Positions 12,837 to 26,514 of a stretch of 64,000 bases of DNA are shown in pieces (positions within the stretch are counted from its first letter, which is position 1; each line of letters opens with the position of its first letter). Source of the stretch: Streptomyces triticirhizae (GTDB lineage: Bacteria > Actinomycetota > Actinomycetes > Streptomycetales > Streptomycetaceae). Under the pieces are notes generated by a model. It saw only the letters and a program-made list of their open reading frames with translations. It searched no databases and was not told where the DNA came from. The DNA is taken from NCBI RefSeq assembly GCF_003696235.1, contig NZ_RFFJ01000002.1, positions 44,226 through 108,225 on the forward strand, written 5' to 3'. Made by a program: the position numbers and the translations under genes.

Positions 12837-12859
12837 ACCCTACTGCCGCCCACTGACAG
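12837..12859 (-). promoter_or_regulatory. RecA-NDp/PafBC-type DNA-damage promoter of uvrC
   Basis: On the minus strand the site reads CTGTCAGTG (12851-12859), 8 nt, then TAGGGT (12837-12842), matching tTGTCRGTg-N8-TAnnnT apart from the first base. The start codon follows after 7 nt. The site fills the 66-nt gap between the metallo-hydrolase stop and uvrC. Confidence 0.85.
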
Positions 12860-12895
12860 TGAGCACACCACGCAGGGTGAGCGCGGGCGTTCCGG

Positions 12896-13552
12896 CTACC
12901 AACCGCGCTCGCGCCACTCGGGCAGGGCGGGTCGCTCGGCGCCGAGTGTGGTGTCCGCGCCGTGGCCCGGGTAGACCCAGGTCTCGTCGGGGAGTTGGGC
13001 GAAGAGCTTGCTCTCGACGTCCCGCAGGAGGCTGGCGAACGCGTCCGGATCGCCGTGGGTGTTGCCCACGCCGCCGGGGAAGAGGCTGTCGCCGGTGAGG
13101 AGATGGGGGTGTCCTTCGGGGTCGTCGTAGACGAGGGCGATGGAGCCCGGGGTGTGGCCGACCAGGTGACGGGCGGTGAGTTCGCGGCGGCCGAAGGTGA
13201 TGTGGTCCCCGTCGTCGACGAGCACGCGGGTCGGGACGGGGATGCCGTCGGCGTCGTGGCGGCCGGCGTGGGTGGGCGCCCCGGTCGCCTCGACCACCTC
13301 GGCCAGCGCGCCCCAGTGGTCGGCGTGGCGGTGGGTGGTGACGACGCCCACCAGGCCGTCGGCACCGACCAGTTCGAGCAGTCGGGGCGCCTCGGCCGCC
13401 GCGTCGACCAGCAGCTGCTCGCCGGTGGCGCGGCAGCGCAGCAGGTAGGCGTTGTTCTCCATGGGGCCCACGGCGATCTTGGTGATGACCAGGTGGGCCA
13501 GCTCGTGCACGTCGGGGGGTCCGCCGACCCGTACGTCTCCGGTGTACGCCAT
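12896..13552 (-). CDS. MBL-fold metallo-hydrolase (glyoxalase II-like)
   Basis: The 218-aa protein has the metallo-beta-lactamase zinc signature THRHADH (HxHxDH) and later metal ligands in LVGHTPGSIAL, TGDSLFPGGVGN and VYPGHGADTTLG. The last motif resembles glyoxalase II and persulfide dioxygenase-like thiolesterases. A cytoplasmic hydrolase of thioester or lactone substrates is likely; the substrate is not evident. It lies upstream of uvrC on the same strand, but uvrC has its own damage-type promoter in the gap, so co-regulation is not required. Confidence 0.85.
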   Translation of the reverse strand: MAYTGDVRVGGPPDVHELAHLVITKIAVGPMENNAYLLRCRATGEQLLVDAAAEAPRLLELVGADGLVGVVTTHRHADHWGALAEVVEATGAPTHAGRHDADGIPVPTRVLVDDGDHITFGRRELTARHLVGHTPGSIALVYDDPEGHPHLLTGDSLFPGGVGNTHGDPDAFASLLRDVESKLFAQLPDETWVYPGHGADTTLGAERPALPEWRERGW

Positions 13553-13659
13553 GGGCGGCAGTCTCTCAGACGACCTCTCGGACGACCGGGGAAGGGACGG
13601 CGGGTCGGCGGCTCACGGACCACGGACCACGGGGCGGAAGGGTCGGTGGGGCGCCGGGG

Positions 13660-14349
13660 TCAGAGGGGTGGCGGCTCGGGCAGCGGCTCGTTTGAGGTCA
13701 GGCCGGAGCCGGACGTACGGCCGCTGAGCCAGCCGACCAGCGCGGCCGGGGTGCCGACGACCAGGCGCGGCTCGCCGGTCGAGGCGCCGGTGCGCCAGCT
13801 GCGGCCGTCCTCGGCGCGCAGTTCCAGGGCCGGCAGCCCGGGGTGGCCGGCGTAGCGGGCGGTGAGATACGCCACGGCCGGGTCGAGGAAGGAGCCGGGC
13901 AGGTCGGCCACGGTCGGCCCGGCGTCGAGGTCGATCCGGTGCAGCTCGACCTCGACCCGGCGGCGGAACGGGAGGCTCGCGGCGCGGTCGGTGATGCCGT
14001 TGCGCAGGGTGACGCGGCGCTCCCAGTCGCCCTCGTCGAGGGCCGACGCGGCGGCCAGGAAGCGGGCCGAGCTGTCCCGCAGGTCGGCGAGGTGTGCGGC
14101 GAGCGGGCGGTCGGCGTCGCGGGCGATGTCGGCGTTCCTGGTGGTCTCGTCGGGGTACATCGGACGGCCTTCGAGCACGTTGACGAGGGCGTCGGCGTTG
14201 CGGGCGAGGTGGGCCAGCACATGGCCGCGCGTCCAGCCGGGGAGCCGGGACGGGCCGGCCACGGTCGCCTCGGTGAGGGTGGCGGCGGTGTCCAGGAGCC
14301 GGTCGGTGGCGTCCCTGAGGGCGGCGAGTTCGGTTGCGACTCGGGTCAT
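13660..14349 (-). CDS. Maleylpyruvate isomerase family mycothiol-dependent enzyme (DinB-like fold)
   Basis: The 229-aa protein opens with the family pattern [20 protein letters not shown], in which the first metal-ligand histidine sits in the four-helix DinB/MDMPI_N domain. A second conserved region, [16 protein letters not shown], supplies the further histidine. A C-terminal MDMPI_C-like domain of about 80 residues follows. Members use mycothiol as cofactor or are thiol-S-transferases; the substrate is unknown. The gene is divergent from uvrA, with about 230 nt between them. Confidence 0.85.
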   Translation of the reverse strand: MTRVATELAALRDATDRLLDTAATLTEATVAGPSRLPGWTRGHVLAHLARNADALVNVLEGRPMYPDETTRNADIARDADRPLAAHLADLRDSSARFLAAASALDEGDWERRVTLRNGITDRAASLPFRRRVEVELHRIDLDAGPTVADLPGSFLDPAVAYLTARYAGHPGLPALELRAEDGRSWRTGASTGEPRLVVGTPAALVGWLSGRTSGSGLTSNEPLPEPPPL

Positions 14350-14500
14350 GGCCTCACGCTATGCCCTGCCCGCCGGCGGGACCACGCCACACCTTCGGGT
14401 GAATCGGAGGCTTCCGACCGGCCATCCTGCCGGGAAACGGTCCGCAATCGAACGCACGTGCTATAGGCTGCGGGGCAGCCTCTCCGGCACTCGGCGACGA

Positions 14501-14523
14501 TTGTCAGAGGTCCCCCATACCCT
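14501..14523 (+). promoter_or_regulatory. RecA-NDp/PafBC-type DNA-damage promoter of uvrA
   Basis: TTGTCAGAG (14501-14509), 8 nt, then TACCCT (14518-14523) matches tTGTCRGTg-N8-TAnnnT with one change in the upstream box. Transcription would begin near 14531, downstream of the ATG at 14527. This supports GTG 14584 as the uvrA start and gives a leader of roughly 50 nt, unlike the leaderless sites at uvrB and uvrC. Confidence 0.8.
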
Positions 14524-14583
14524 GGGATGGGTCGCTCGCGAGGCGCGAGCTTCCCCCTCGACCAACGAAAGGTGCCATCCGGC

Positions 14584-17550
<2,967 letters not shown>

Positions 17551-17676
17551 GCTGTTCGACCACGCTGTTTCCCGGGAGTTCTTGGTCGACCCCTGGCACC
17601 CGGTCAACTCCCTTGGAACGCTGAGCCGCTGGGCGCACACCCGCGCCACCAGGCACGCGTTCTTGAGGGAGTTCCC

Positions 17677-20600
17677 TTGCCAGGATTCGCGGTGCGTCGA
17701 TCACTTCGCGCACCTTCACTGATCGCGGCCGGAGCCGCGTTCGCCCTGACCAGCGGGCTGGTCTCGCCGGCGAACGCCGCTCCGCCGCCCCCGCCAGCCG
17801 CCTCGCTCGCCCCCGCGCTCCCCACCGGGATCGTGGACCGCGACGGTCTTGAGCTGACCCGGACCGAGCAACCGCTCGCCCCGGGCGCCGAGCTGACCAG
17901 CTATCACCGTCTGGAGTCCGACAAGTGGTTGAGCGCCCACGCGCTCACCCTCGACCTCGACGCCGATCTGCGCGTCGACTACCTCGCCCCCGAACACGTC
18001 GCCGACGCGGCGCCGTTGAGCGATCTGGTCGCCGACCACGACCCGGGCGAGGGCCGGACCACGGTGGCGGCCATCAACGCCGACTTCTTCGACATCAACG
18101 CGACCAACGCCCCGCTGGGCCCCGGGATCTCCGAGGGCGAGCTGGTGCACGGCTCGTCCGGCGGCGCCACCTCGGCCGTCGGGATCTCCCCGGACGGCGC
18201 TGGCCGCATCCTCGACCTCTACTTCGACGGCACGGCCACCCTGCCGGACGGCGCGGTCGACCTGGCCGGCCTCAACAGCCCGGATGTTCCGCCGGGCGGC
18301 GTCGGGGTCTTCACCCCGGGCTGGGGCGAGGCGGACCGAGCGCTGGTGGTGGCCGACGCCGGGGAGACCACCGAGGTGGTGATCAGCGACGGCGAGGTCG
18401 CCTCGGTCTCCGACAAGCCGGGCAGCGGACCGATCCCCGAGGACACCACGGTGCTGCTGGGCCGGGAGCGCGGGGCGTTGGCCCTGGACGGCCTCCGGGT
18501 GGGCGACCCGGTGTCGCTGGAGTACGCGCCGGTCACCGACGACGGCTCCGAGCTGCCGCGCACGGCGGTGGGCGGGCGCGGCCTGCTGGTGGTGGACGGC
18601 GAGCCGCAGAACTGGGAGGGCCTGCCCAACAACCCGACAGCGCCGCGCACCGCCGTCGGCTTCTCCCGCGACGGGCAGCGGATGTTCGTGCTGAGCGTGG
18701 AGGGGCGGCAGGCCCACTCCGGCGGCACCACGCTGACCGAGCTGGCCGTGATGATGGCCGACCTCGGCGCCCACAACGCGCTCAACCTCGACGGCGGCGG
18801 CTCCAGCACCCTGCTGGCCAGGCTTCCCGGCGCGGCCGGGCCCGAGTTGGTCAACAGCCCCTCGGACGGCGCGGAGCGCGAGGTGCCCAACGGGCTGGCC
18901 ATCACCACCCCGACCGGCAGCGGCGAGCTGTCCGGGCTGCGCGTGGCCACGGTCGCCGACCCGGCGCTGGCGCCCACGGCCGACCCGGTGGCCGGCGGGC
19001 ACCCCGAACGGGTCTTCCCCGGCCTGACCAGGGAGTTGACGGCCATCGGCCATGACGAGACCTATGGCCCGGCCGAGGCGAGGCCGCGCTGGCACTCCGA
19101 CCGGGCCCGGGTCGGCACCGTGCGCGACGGCGTCTTCCGGGCCGGCGCTCCGGGAACGGTCGAGGTCAGCGCCCAGGAACGGCGCGCCGAGGGGACGACC
19201 GAACTGACCGTCGTCGGCGAGTTGACGGAGATCTCGACCAGCACCCGACGGCTGGGGCTGGCCGGCCCGGGGGCCGTCGGCACGTTCGGCGTCCTGGGGG
19301 TGGACGCGGCGGGCACCTCGGCGCCGATCGAGCCGACGGACGTGCGGCTCGACTACGACGCGTCGCTGTTCACCGTCGAACCGGACGCGGCCGGCGGCGG
19401 GTTCACGGTCACCGCCGGGGAGCATGAGTCGGCGTCCGGGCTGGTGACGGTCTCGGTCGGGGAGGTCACCACTCAACTGGCCGTCACGGTGGGCCTGGAC
19501 GACACCGCCGTCGCCGACTTCTCGGACGCCGACGAGTGGACCTTCGACCACGCCAGGGCCGACGGCTCGGTGGCGCCCGAGCCGGAGGGCCGGGAGGGGG
19601 CGGGGCTGCGGCTGTCCTACGACTTCTCGCTGTCCACCGCGACCAGGGCGGCCTATGTCCATCCCCCCGCCGCCCTCGAAGTCCCGGGCCAGCCCGCGCG
19701 GTTCACCCTGTGGGTGCGCGGCGACGGTCGGGGCGCCTGGCCCTCGCTCCAGCTGCGGGACGCCCGGGGCACCGACCAGGTGCTGCGGGCCGAGCACCTC
19801 GACTTCGAGGGGTGGCGGCAGCTGACGTTCGAGGTGCCGCAGGGCACGGCCTATCCGGTGTCGGTGCACCGGTTCTATCTGGCGGAGACCCGGCCGGACC
19901 AGAGCTACGTCAGCGAGGTGGTCATCGACGAGCTGCGCGCGTTGACGCCGCCCGAGGTGGAGCTGCCCGAACGGCCGCGCGGCGCCGAGCCGTTGATCGA
20001 CACGGCCGCCGGGACCGACGGGCGGGAGTGGCGCTTCGCCGTGGTCTCGGACGCGCAGTTCGTGGCGCGGGCCCCGGAGAGCGAGCTGGTCGCCTCGGCC
20101 CGGCGGAGCCTGCGCGAGGCCAGGGCCGCCGACCCGGACTTCGTGCTGATCAACGGGGACCTGGTGGACGAGGGGGCGCCGGAGGACCTGGCGTTCGCCC
20201 GAACGGTGATCGAGGAGGAGCTGGGCGACGACCTGCCCTGGTACTACGTGCCGGGCAACCACGAGGTGATGGGCGGCTCGATCGACAACTTCCGCGGTGA
20301 GTTCGGCGATCCGCAGCTGACCTTCGATCACCGGGGAACGCGTTTCCTCACCCTGGACACCTCGGCGTTGACCCTGCGGGGCGGCGGCTTCGCCCAGATC
20401 CGGGAGCTGCGCGCCCAGTTGGACGACGCGGCCGAGGACCGGTCGATCACCTCGGTGGTGGTGGTCGGCCATGTGCCGCCCAGGGACACCATGGCCCAGC
20501 CCGCCAGCCAGCTCACCGACCGCTGGGAGGCGGCGCTGCTGGAGCGGTGGTTGACCGAGTTCCGCCAGCGCAGCGGCAAGGGTGTGGTCTATCTCGGCGC

Positions 20601-21126
20601 GCACGTGGGGATCTTTGACACCTATCGACTGGACGGCGTGCCGTTTGTGATCAATGGCAACGCCGGCAAGGAGCCGGCGACCGTGCCCGAGGTGGGCGGC
20701 TTCAACGGCTGGTCCCTGGTCGGGGTGGACCCGGTCTCGCGCTCGGAGCAGGCCGAGGTCCGGCGGTCGCCGGAGCGTCCAGGACCCGACTGGCTCTCGG
20801 TGCGCACCATGGCCCGCGTCGACGGTCTGGCGTTGACCGCGCCCGACTCCCTGCCGGTGCGCGGCACCGGTGAGGCGGCCGCCGTGGTGACCCAGGACGG
20901 CGCGGGCGGCCCCCGCGAGGTGCCCGTCGGGCCGCTGGTCAGCGCCGACTGGTCCGGCTCGCGCGGCCTTCACCTGGGGCCGGCGGACGAGGCCGGCCCC
21001 CGGGCGGTGGCCGCCTTCGACCCGGCCACCGGCGAACTGACCGGGCTACGCCCGGGCGAGGTCACCCTGGAGGTGACGGTCAACGGGGAGACCAGCCGGG
21101 CCACGGTGGAGATCACCCGCCGCTGA
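17677..21126 (+). CDS. Secreted phosphodiester glycosidase / metallophosphoesterase fusion
   Basis: The 1149-aa protein has a Sec signal (basic RRSLR, hydrophobic stretch, AnA cleavage after about residue 35). Residues about 50-415 form a phosphodiester-glycosidase (NAGPA-like) domain, seen in AAINADFFDIN, TAVGFSRDGQRM and NALNLDGGGSSTL. Ig-like beta domains and a carbohydrate-binding-like region follow. A calcineurin-type phosphoesterase begins near 780 (VVSDAQFV, LINGDLVDEG, YVPGNHEVMGG, VVVGHVPPRD) and a BIG_2-like repeat ends the protein. It probably acts outside the cell on phosphodiester-linked glycans or teichoic acid-type polymers. TTG at 17677 is chosen because GAGGGAG lies 5 nt before it; GTG at 17692 is an alternative. 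Confidence 0.85.
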   Translation: MPGFAVRRSLRAPSLIAAGAAFALTSGLVSPANAAPPPPPAASLAPALPTGIVDRDGLELTRTEQPLAPGAELTSYHRLESDKWLSAHALTLDLDADLRVDYLAPEHVADAAPLSDLVADHDPGEGRTTVAAINADFFDINATNAPLGPGISEGELVHGSSGGATSAVGISPDGAGRILDLYFDGTATLPDGAVDLAGLNSPDVPPGGVGVFTPGWGEADRALVVADAGETTEVVISDGEVASVSDKPGSGPIPEDTTVLLGRERGALALDGLRVGDPVSLEYAPVTDDGSELPRTAVGGRGLLVVDGEPQNWEGLPNNPTAPRTAVGFSRDGQRMFVLSVEGRQAHSGGTTLTELAVMMADLGAHNALNLDGGGSSTLLARLPGAAGPELVNSPSDGAEREVPNGLAITTPTGSGELSGLRVATVADPALAPTADPVAGGHPERVFPGLTRELTAIGHDETYGPAEARPRWHSDRARVGTVRDGVFRAGAPGTVEVSAQERRAEGTTELTVVGELTEISTSTRRLGLAGPGAVGTFGVLGVDAAGTSAPIEPTDVRLDYDASLFTVEPDAAGGGFTVTAGEHESASGLVTVSVGEVTTQLAVTVGLDDTAVADFSDADEWTFDHARADGSVAPEPEGREGAGLRLSYDFSLSTATRAAYVHPPAALEVPGQPARFTLWVRGDGRGAWPSLQLRDARGTDQVLRAEHLDFEGWRQLTFEVPQGTAYPVSVHRFYLAETRPDQSYVSEVVIDELRALTPPEVELPERPRGAEPLIDTAAGTDGREWRFAVVSDAQFVARAPESELVASARRSLREARAADPDFVLINGDLVDEGAPEDLAFARTVIEEELGDDLPWYYVPGNHEVMGGSIDNFRGEFGDPQLTFDHRGTRFLTLDTSALTLRGGGFAQIRELRAQLDDAAEDRSITSVVVVGHVPPRDTMAQPASQLTDRWEAALLERWLTEFRQRSGKGVVYLGAHVGIFDTYRLDGVPFVINGNAGKEPATVPEVGGFNGWSLVGVDPVSRSEQAEVRRSPERPGPDWLSVRTMARVDGLALTAPDSLPVRGTGEAAAVVTQDGAGGPREVPVGPLVSADWSGSRGLHLGPADEAGPRAVAAFDPATGELTGLRPGEVTLEVTVNGETSRATVEITRR

Positions 21127-21160
21127 CGGTGTCGAAGGACCGGGAGAACCGGTGAGAACA

Positions 21161-21196
21161 CGGCCGGGGGCGGGGCGCCGATCCCGCCCCCGGCCG
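21161..21196. terminator. Bidirectional terminator hairpin between the fusion protein gene and uvrB
   Basis: A perfect 14-bp stem pairs CGGCCGGGGGCGGG (21161-21174) with CCCGCCCCCGGCCG (21183-21196) around the loop GCGCCGAT. It lies between convergent genes, so it can serve both strands. Confidence 0.75.
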
Positions 21197-21248
21197 CGCC
21201 GCCGCTTCACACTCCCCGTGACTGGGACGGCGACGACGGCGGCGCGGC

Positions 21249-23384
<2,136 letters not shown>

Positions 23385-23391
23385 GTACCCC

Positions 23392-23414
23392 ACCGTACGA
23401 CCCCCCACTGACAA
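23392..23414 (-). promoter_or_regulatory. RecA-NDp/PafBC-type DNA-damage promoter of uvrB
   Basis: On the minus strand TTGTCAGTG (23406-23414), 8 nt, then TACGGT (23392-23397) is an exact match to tTGTCRGTg-N8-TAnnnT. The ATG follows after 7 nt, so the transcript should be leaderless. Confidence 0.88.
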
Positions 23415-23455
23415 CCGACGCGCCGCCGAAATGTCGCCCCCCGAGGTCTCACGCT

Positions 23456-23488
23456 GTTCAACTGACAGTCACCGTTCGCGCACCCGAA
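23456..23488 (+). promoter_or_regulatory. Candidate PHO box (PhoP direct repeats)
   Basis: Three 11-nt units lie end to end: GTTCAACTGAC (23456), AGTCACCGTTC (23467) and GCGCACCCGAA (23478). The first seven bases of each resemble the Streptomyces PhoP unit GTTCACC (6, 5 and 5 of 7 matches). It is about 60 nt upstream of a glycerophosphodiesterase, a known type of Pho-regulon gene in Streptomyces (glpQ1/glpQ2). Confidence 0.55.
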
Positions 23489-23546
23489 GGTTTCCCCCGG
23501 GCGGGCAAGCTCCCCGCGTTCCCCACACGGATGCGAGGAGTTCCTC

Positions 23547-24485
23547 ATGAGCAACGTCACCGCCGGCTGGCCCGGTTGGCTTCTCGGCGCCATCGCCCTC
23601 ACCGTGGTGCCGGTGACCTCGCTGCCCGGCAGCACCTCCCCCAGCAGCGCCGAGGCCGCCTCGACCGGCGGCGTGCGGACGGCGGCGGTCACGGCGGGAT
23701 GGCCCGAGCGCGGCCCGCTGCTGGTGGCCCACCGGGGCGCCTCGGGCTACGCGCCGGAGAACACCGTGGCGGCCGCCGAGGCCGCCGCCGAGACCCGCAC
23801 CACCTGGGTCGAGACCGACGTGCAGCGCACCAGGGACGGCGAGTTGGTGCTGATGCACGACACCACCCTGGCCCGGACGACCAACGTGGAGGAGGTCTTC
23901 CCCGACCGTGCGCCCTGGCGGGTGGCGGACTTCACCGCCGAGGAGATCTCCCGGCTGGACGCGGGCAGTTGGTTCGGCGAGGAGTTCGCGGGCGAGCCGG
24001 TGCCGACGCTGACCGAGTTCCTCGACGAACTGGGCGACAACCGGCAGCGGCTGCTGCTGGAGCTGAAGTCCCCCGAGTTGTACCCGGGCATCGAGGCGGA
24101 GATCCTGGACGAGTTGGGCGAGCGGGGCTGGCTCCGCGAGTGGTACCCGGGGCAGCGGGTGGTGCTCCAGAGCTTCAACGCCGACTCGGTGCGCACCGTC
24201 CACGAGCTGGCGCCCCGGGTGGAGACCGGCTTCCTGGGGACCCCGCCGGTCGAGGAGATCCCGGAGTACGCGGAGTTCGCCGACCAGATCAACCCCCGGC
24301 ACGCCGACCTCACCGAGGAGTACGTGGCGAGCGTCCAGTCGGTGCGCGGGCCGCACGGCCGGCCGTTGAAGGTCTACACCTGGACGGTCAACGACGGCGA
24401 GCTGGCCAACCGGGTCGCCGAGCTGGGCGTGGACGGCATCATCTCCGACGTCCCCGACGTGGTGCGGGCGGCGCTGCGGGACTGA
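23547..24485 (+). CDS. Secreted glycerophosphodiester phosphodiesterase
   Basis: The 312-aa protein has a short hydrophobic signal (WLLGAIALTVVPVTSLPG) and a GDPD TIM-barrel. Catalytic motifs are VAHRGASGYAPENT near residue 60 and the metal/substrate block ETDVQRTRDGELVLMHD near 90, with LLLELKSPE and the final VDGIISDVPDVV as later barrel strands. It hydrolyses glycerophosphodiesters to sn-glycerol-3-phosphate plus alcohol outside the cell, a phosphate-scavenging activity. AGGAG lies 6 nt before the ATG. A candidate PHO box lies upstream, consistent with induction under phosphate limitation. Confidence 0.9.
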   Translation: MSNVTAGWPGWLLGAIALTVVPVTSLPGSTSPSSAEAASTGGVRTAAVTAGWPERGPLLVAHRGASGYAPENTVAAAEAAAETRTTWVETDVQRTRDGELVLMHDTTLARTTNVEEVFPDRAPWRVADFTAEEISRLDAGSWFGEEFAGEPVPTLTEFLDELGDNRQRLLLELKSPELYPGIEAEILDELGERGWLREWYPGQRVVLQSFNADSVRTVHELAPRVETGFLGTPPVEEIPEYAEFADQINPRHADLTEEYVASVQSVRGPHGRPLKVYTWTVNDGELANRVAELGVDGIISDVPDVVRAALRD

Positions 24486-24503
24486 ACGAACGCGGCGCCC
24501 GCC

Positions 24504-24542
24504 TGCCGGGCCCGGGCCGGAGCCGCGTGCCGGGCCCGGGCC
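24504..24542. repeat. Two direct copies of TGCCGGGCCCGGGCC after the glycerophosphodiesterase gene
   Basis: Identical 15-mers occur at 24504-24518 and 24528-24542. Their core is self-complementary, so the copies can pair with each other as a hairpin. The position, about 20 nt after the stop codon, suggests a terminator. Confidence 0.5.
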
Positions 24543-24585
24543 GCTGACCTGCGAGGGGACGGCGGAACGGGCGACGGCCGGTGCG

Positions 24586-24608
24586 TTGTCAGTGGGGCGC
24601 CCTAAGCT
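24586..24608 (+). promoter_or_regulatory. RecA-NDp/PafBC-type DNA-damage promoter of ogt
   Basis: TTGTCAGTG (24586-24594), 8 nt, then TAAGCT (24603-24608) matches tTGTCRGTg-N8-TAnnnT exactly. The ATG at 24616 follows after 7 nt, predicting a leaderless transcript. Confidence 0.88.
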
Positions 24609-24615
24609 GCCCGGC

Positions 24616-25161
24616 ATGAGTGAGGAGAAGGACTGCGTCTGGTCCGTGGAGCGGACCCCGATCGGGCCGCTGCTGCTGGCCGCGACGGGGCTCGGGCTGG
24701 TCCGGGTGGTCTTCCACGCCGACGCGCGCCGGGTGCGGTCCGCACTGTCCGCCCTGGCCAGGGGGCTGGGCGTGCGGCCGGTGCCGGCGGAGGCCGGACA
24801 CCCGCTGCTGACGGAGGCCGCCGGCCAGCTGGCGGCCTACTTCGCGGGGCGGCTGCGCGCCTTCGAGCTGGCGCTGGACTGGTCGTTGGCGTCCGGCTTC
24901 ACCGAGCGGGTCCTGCGGGAGCTGGCCACCGGCGTGCCCCCTGGGCACCGTCGTCTCGTACCAGGACCTGGCGCGCCGGGTCGGCGAGCCGGGGGCCGCC
25001 CAGGCGGTGGGCGCGGCGATGGGGCCAATCCCCTGCCGGTGGTCGTGCCCTGCCACCGGGTGGTGACCTCCGACGGGGGCATAGGCGGCCTCGGCGGCGG
25101 CCTGGAGACCAAGCGCCAACTGCTGGCCCTGGAGGGGGTGTTGCCCAGCCCGCTCTTCTGA
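24616..25161 (+). CDS. ogt: Methylated-DNA--protein-cysteine methyltransferase with two compensating frameshifts
   Basis: The 181-aa reading frame encodes a suicide O6-alkylguanine repair protein. The N-terminal domain is normal, and the active-site motif VVPCHRVV plus the following GGIGGLGGGLETKRQLLALEG are present. Between them the protein reads as unrelated Gly/Arg-rich sequence. Removing one C from the run at 24937-24941 and adding one G at 25021-25024 restores the family sequence, GVPLGTVVSYQDLARRVGEP then AAQAVGAAMGANPLP. These are either sequencing errors in homopolymers or real lesions; the first is more likely. As written, the DNA-binding helix-turn-helix is lost. A damage-type promoter lies 7 nt before the ATG. 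Confidence 0.88.
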   Translation: MSEEKDCVWSVERTPIGPLLLAATGLGLVRVVFHADARRVRSALSALARGLGVRPVPAEAGHPLLTEAAGQLAAYFAGRLRAFELALDWSLASGFTERVLRELATGVPPGHRRLVPGPGAPGRRAGGRPGGGRGDGANPLPVVVPCHRVVTSDGGIGGLGGGLETKRQLLALEGVLPSPLF

Positions 25162-25208
25162 TCCCCGCATCCTCCCTGGGTGATCCGGCTCACACGCGAG
25201 CCGCCTCG

Positions 25209-25235
25209 TGTCACAGCGGCCGAAGGCCCGGTGTC
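25209..25235 (+). promoter_or_regulatory. Candidate ECF41 sigma promoter
   Basis: TGTCACA (25209-25215), 16 nt, then TGTC (25232-25235) matches the reported ECF41 promoter TGTCACA-N16-CGTC except for one base in the -10 box. It lies before an oxidoreductase whose downstream neighbour is an ECF41-like sigma factor, so autoregulation is likely. Confidence 0.65.
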
Positions 25236-25268
25236 TTCATTACGACCCCTGGCAACGGAGGAGACACC

Positions 25269-26468
25269 ATGGCCGAGAACACCGAGGTCGTCGTCATCGG
25301 CGGCGGGTACGCGGGCGTCATGGCGGCGAACCGCCTGACGCGGCGCGACGACGTGACCGTGACCCTGATCAACCCACGCCCGACCTTCGTGGAACGCATC
25401 CGCCTGCACCAGGTCGTCGGCGGTAGCCACGACGCGGTGGTCGACTACCCCAAGCTGCTCAACGCCCGCGTCCGGCTGTTGGTGGACAGCGTGGAGCGCA
25501 TCGACGCGGCGGCGCGCGAGCTGACGCTGGTGGCCGGGAGCCCCGTCCGCTACGACTACCTGGTCTACGCGGTGGGCAGCGGCAGCACCGGGTCGGGGGT
25601 GCCGGGCGCGGCCGAGTTCGCCTACCCGGTCGCCGGCCTGGAGGAGGCGCAGCGGCTGCGGCAGGTTGTCGATGGGCTGCCGACGACGGCCGCGCTGACG
25701 GTGGTCGGGGCCGGCCCGGCCGGCATCGAGACCGCCGCCGAGCTGGCGGAGGAGGGCCGGGCCGTGACCCTGGTCTGTGGCGGGGTCCTCGGCCCCTATC
25801 TGCACCCGAAGGGCCGCCGCTCGGTCGCCCGGCAGCTGTCCCGGCTGGGCGTGACGGTGCTCGACGGCCCCGGCACCGTGGTGCGGGCCGTGACGCGGGA
25901 CGCGGTGCGGCTCGACGACGGCCGGGAGCTGCCCAGCGAGGTGACCGTCTGGACCACGGGGTTCGGCGTGCCGGACCTGGCCGCCCGCAGCGGGCTGACC
26001 ACCGACGAGCTGGGGCGCCTGATCACCAACGAGACGCTGACCAGCGTGGACGACGACCGGATCGTGGCGGCCGGCGACTCGGCGGCCCCCTCGGACCTGC
26101 CGTTCCGGATGGGCTGCCAGTCGGCCGTCCAGCTGGGCCCGCAGGCCGCCGAGACGGTGCTCAGCCGGATCGCGGGCGAGGAGCCGGCGGATGTCGCCGT
26201 CGGATTCGCCGGCCAGTGCCTCAGCCTGGGGCGTCGCGCCGGGATCTTCCAGTTCGCGCACCGGAACGACGTCGCGCTCCGGCTCCACCTCGGGGGCCGC
26301 CCGGGGGCGAAACTCAAGGAGTTCGTGTGCGCGAGCACCGTCAAGCAGCTCGCGCACGAGGGCCGCAAGCCGGGGGCGCGCGACATATGGGTCAAGGACG
26401 GCAAGCGCCAGCAACTGCTGCGCGCCCAGGGCGAGGGCGCCCCGACGGGCAGCGGCCGCGCGGCCTGA
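25269..26468 (+). CDS. NAD(P)/FAD-dependent oxidoreductase (type II NADH dehydrogenase-like)
   Basis: The 399-aa flavoprotein has an N-terminal FAD motif VVVIGGGYAGVMAANRL (residues 7-23), a second dinucleotide motif LTVVGAGPAGIETAAEL near 145 for NAD(P)H, and the C-terminal FAD contact IVAAGDSAAP. No membrane helix is obvious. It belongs to the pyridine nucleotide-disulfide oxidoreductase class that includes NDH-2 and AIF-like enzymes; the electron acceptor is unknown. GGAGGAG lies 6 nt before the ATG. It is followed after 46 nt by an ECF41-type sigma gene, and ECF41 factors are typically encoded beside such oxidoreductases. Confidence 0.88.
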   Translation: MAENTEVVVIGGGYAGVMAANRLTRRDDVTVTLINPRPTFVERIRLHQVVGGSHDAVVDYPKLLNARVRLLVDSVERIDAAARELTLVAGSPVRYDYLVYAVGSGSTGSGVPGAAEFAYPVAGLEEAQRLRQVVDGLPTTAALTVVGAGPAGIETAAELAEEGRAVTLVCGGVLGPYLHPKGRRSVARQLSRLGVTVLDGPGTVVRAVTRDAVRLDDGRELPSEVTVWTTGFGVPDLAARSGLTTDELGRLITNETLTSVDDDRIVAAGDSAAPSDLPFRMGCQSAVQLGPQAAETVLSRIAGEEPADVAVGFAGQCLSLGRRAGIFQFAHRNDVALRLHLGGRPGAKLKEFVCASTVKQLAHEGRKPGARDIWVKDGKRQQLLRAQGEGAPTGSGRAA

Positions 26469-26514
26469 GCGCGGGTCCGTGAACCCCGATCGAGAGGAAG
26501 AGAGGGCGGGGAAC

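Noticed and set aside
23446..23468. Second damage-type half-site (CTGTCAGTT, minus strand) upstream of uvrB
   Set aside because: The -10 position reads TGAGAC and the box overlaps the better-supported PHO-box repeats; uvrB already has an exact site nearer its start.
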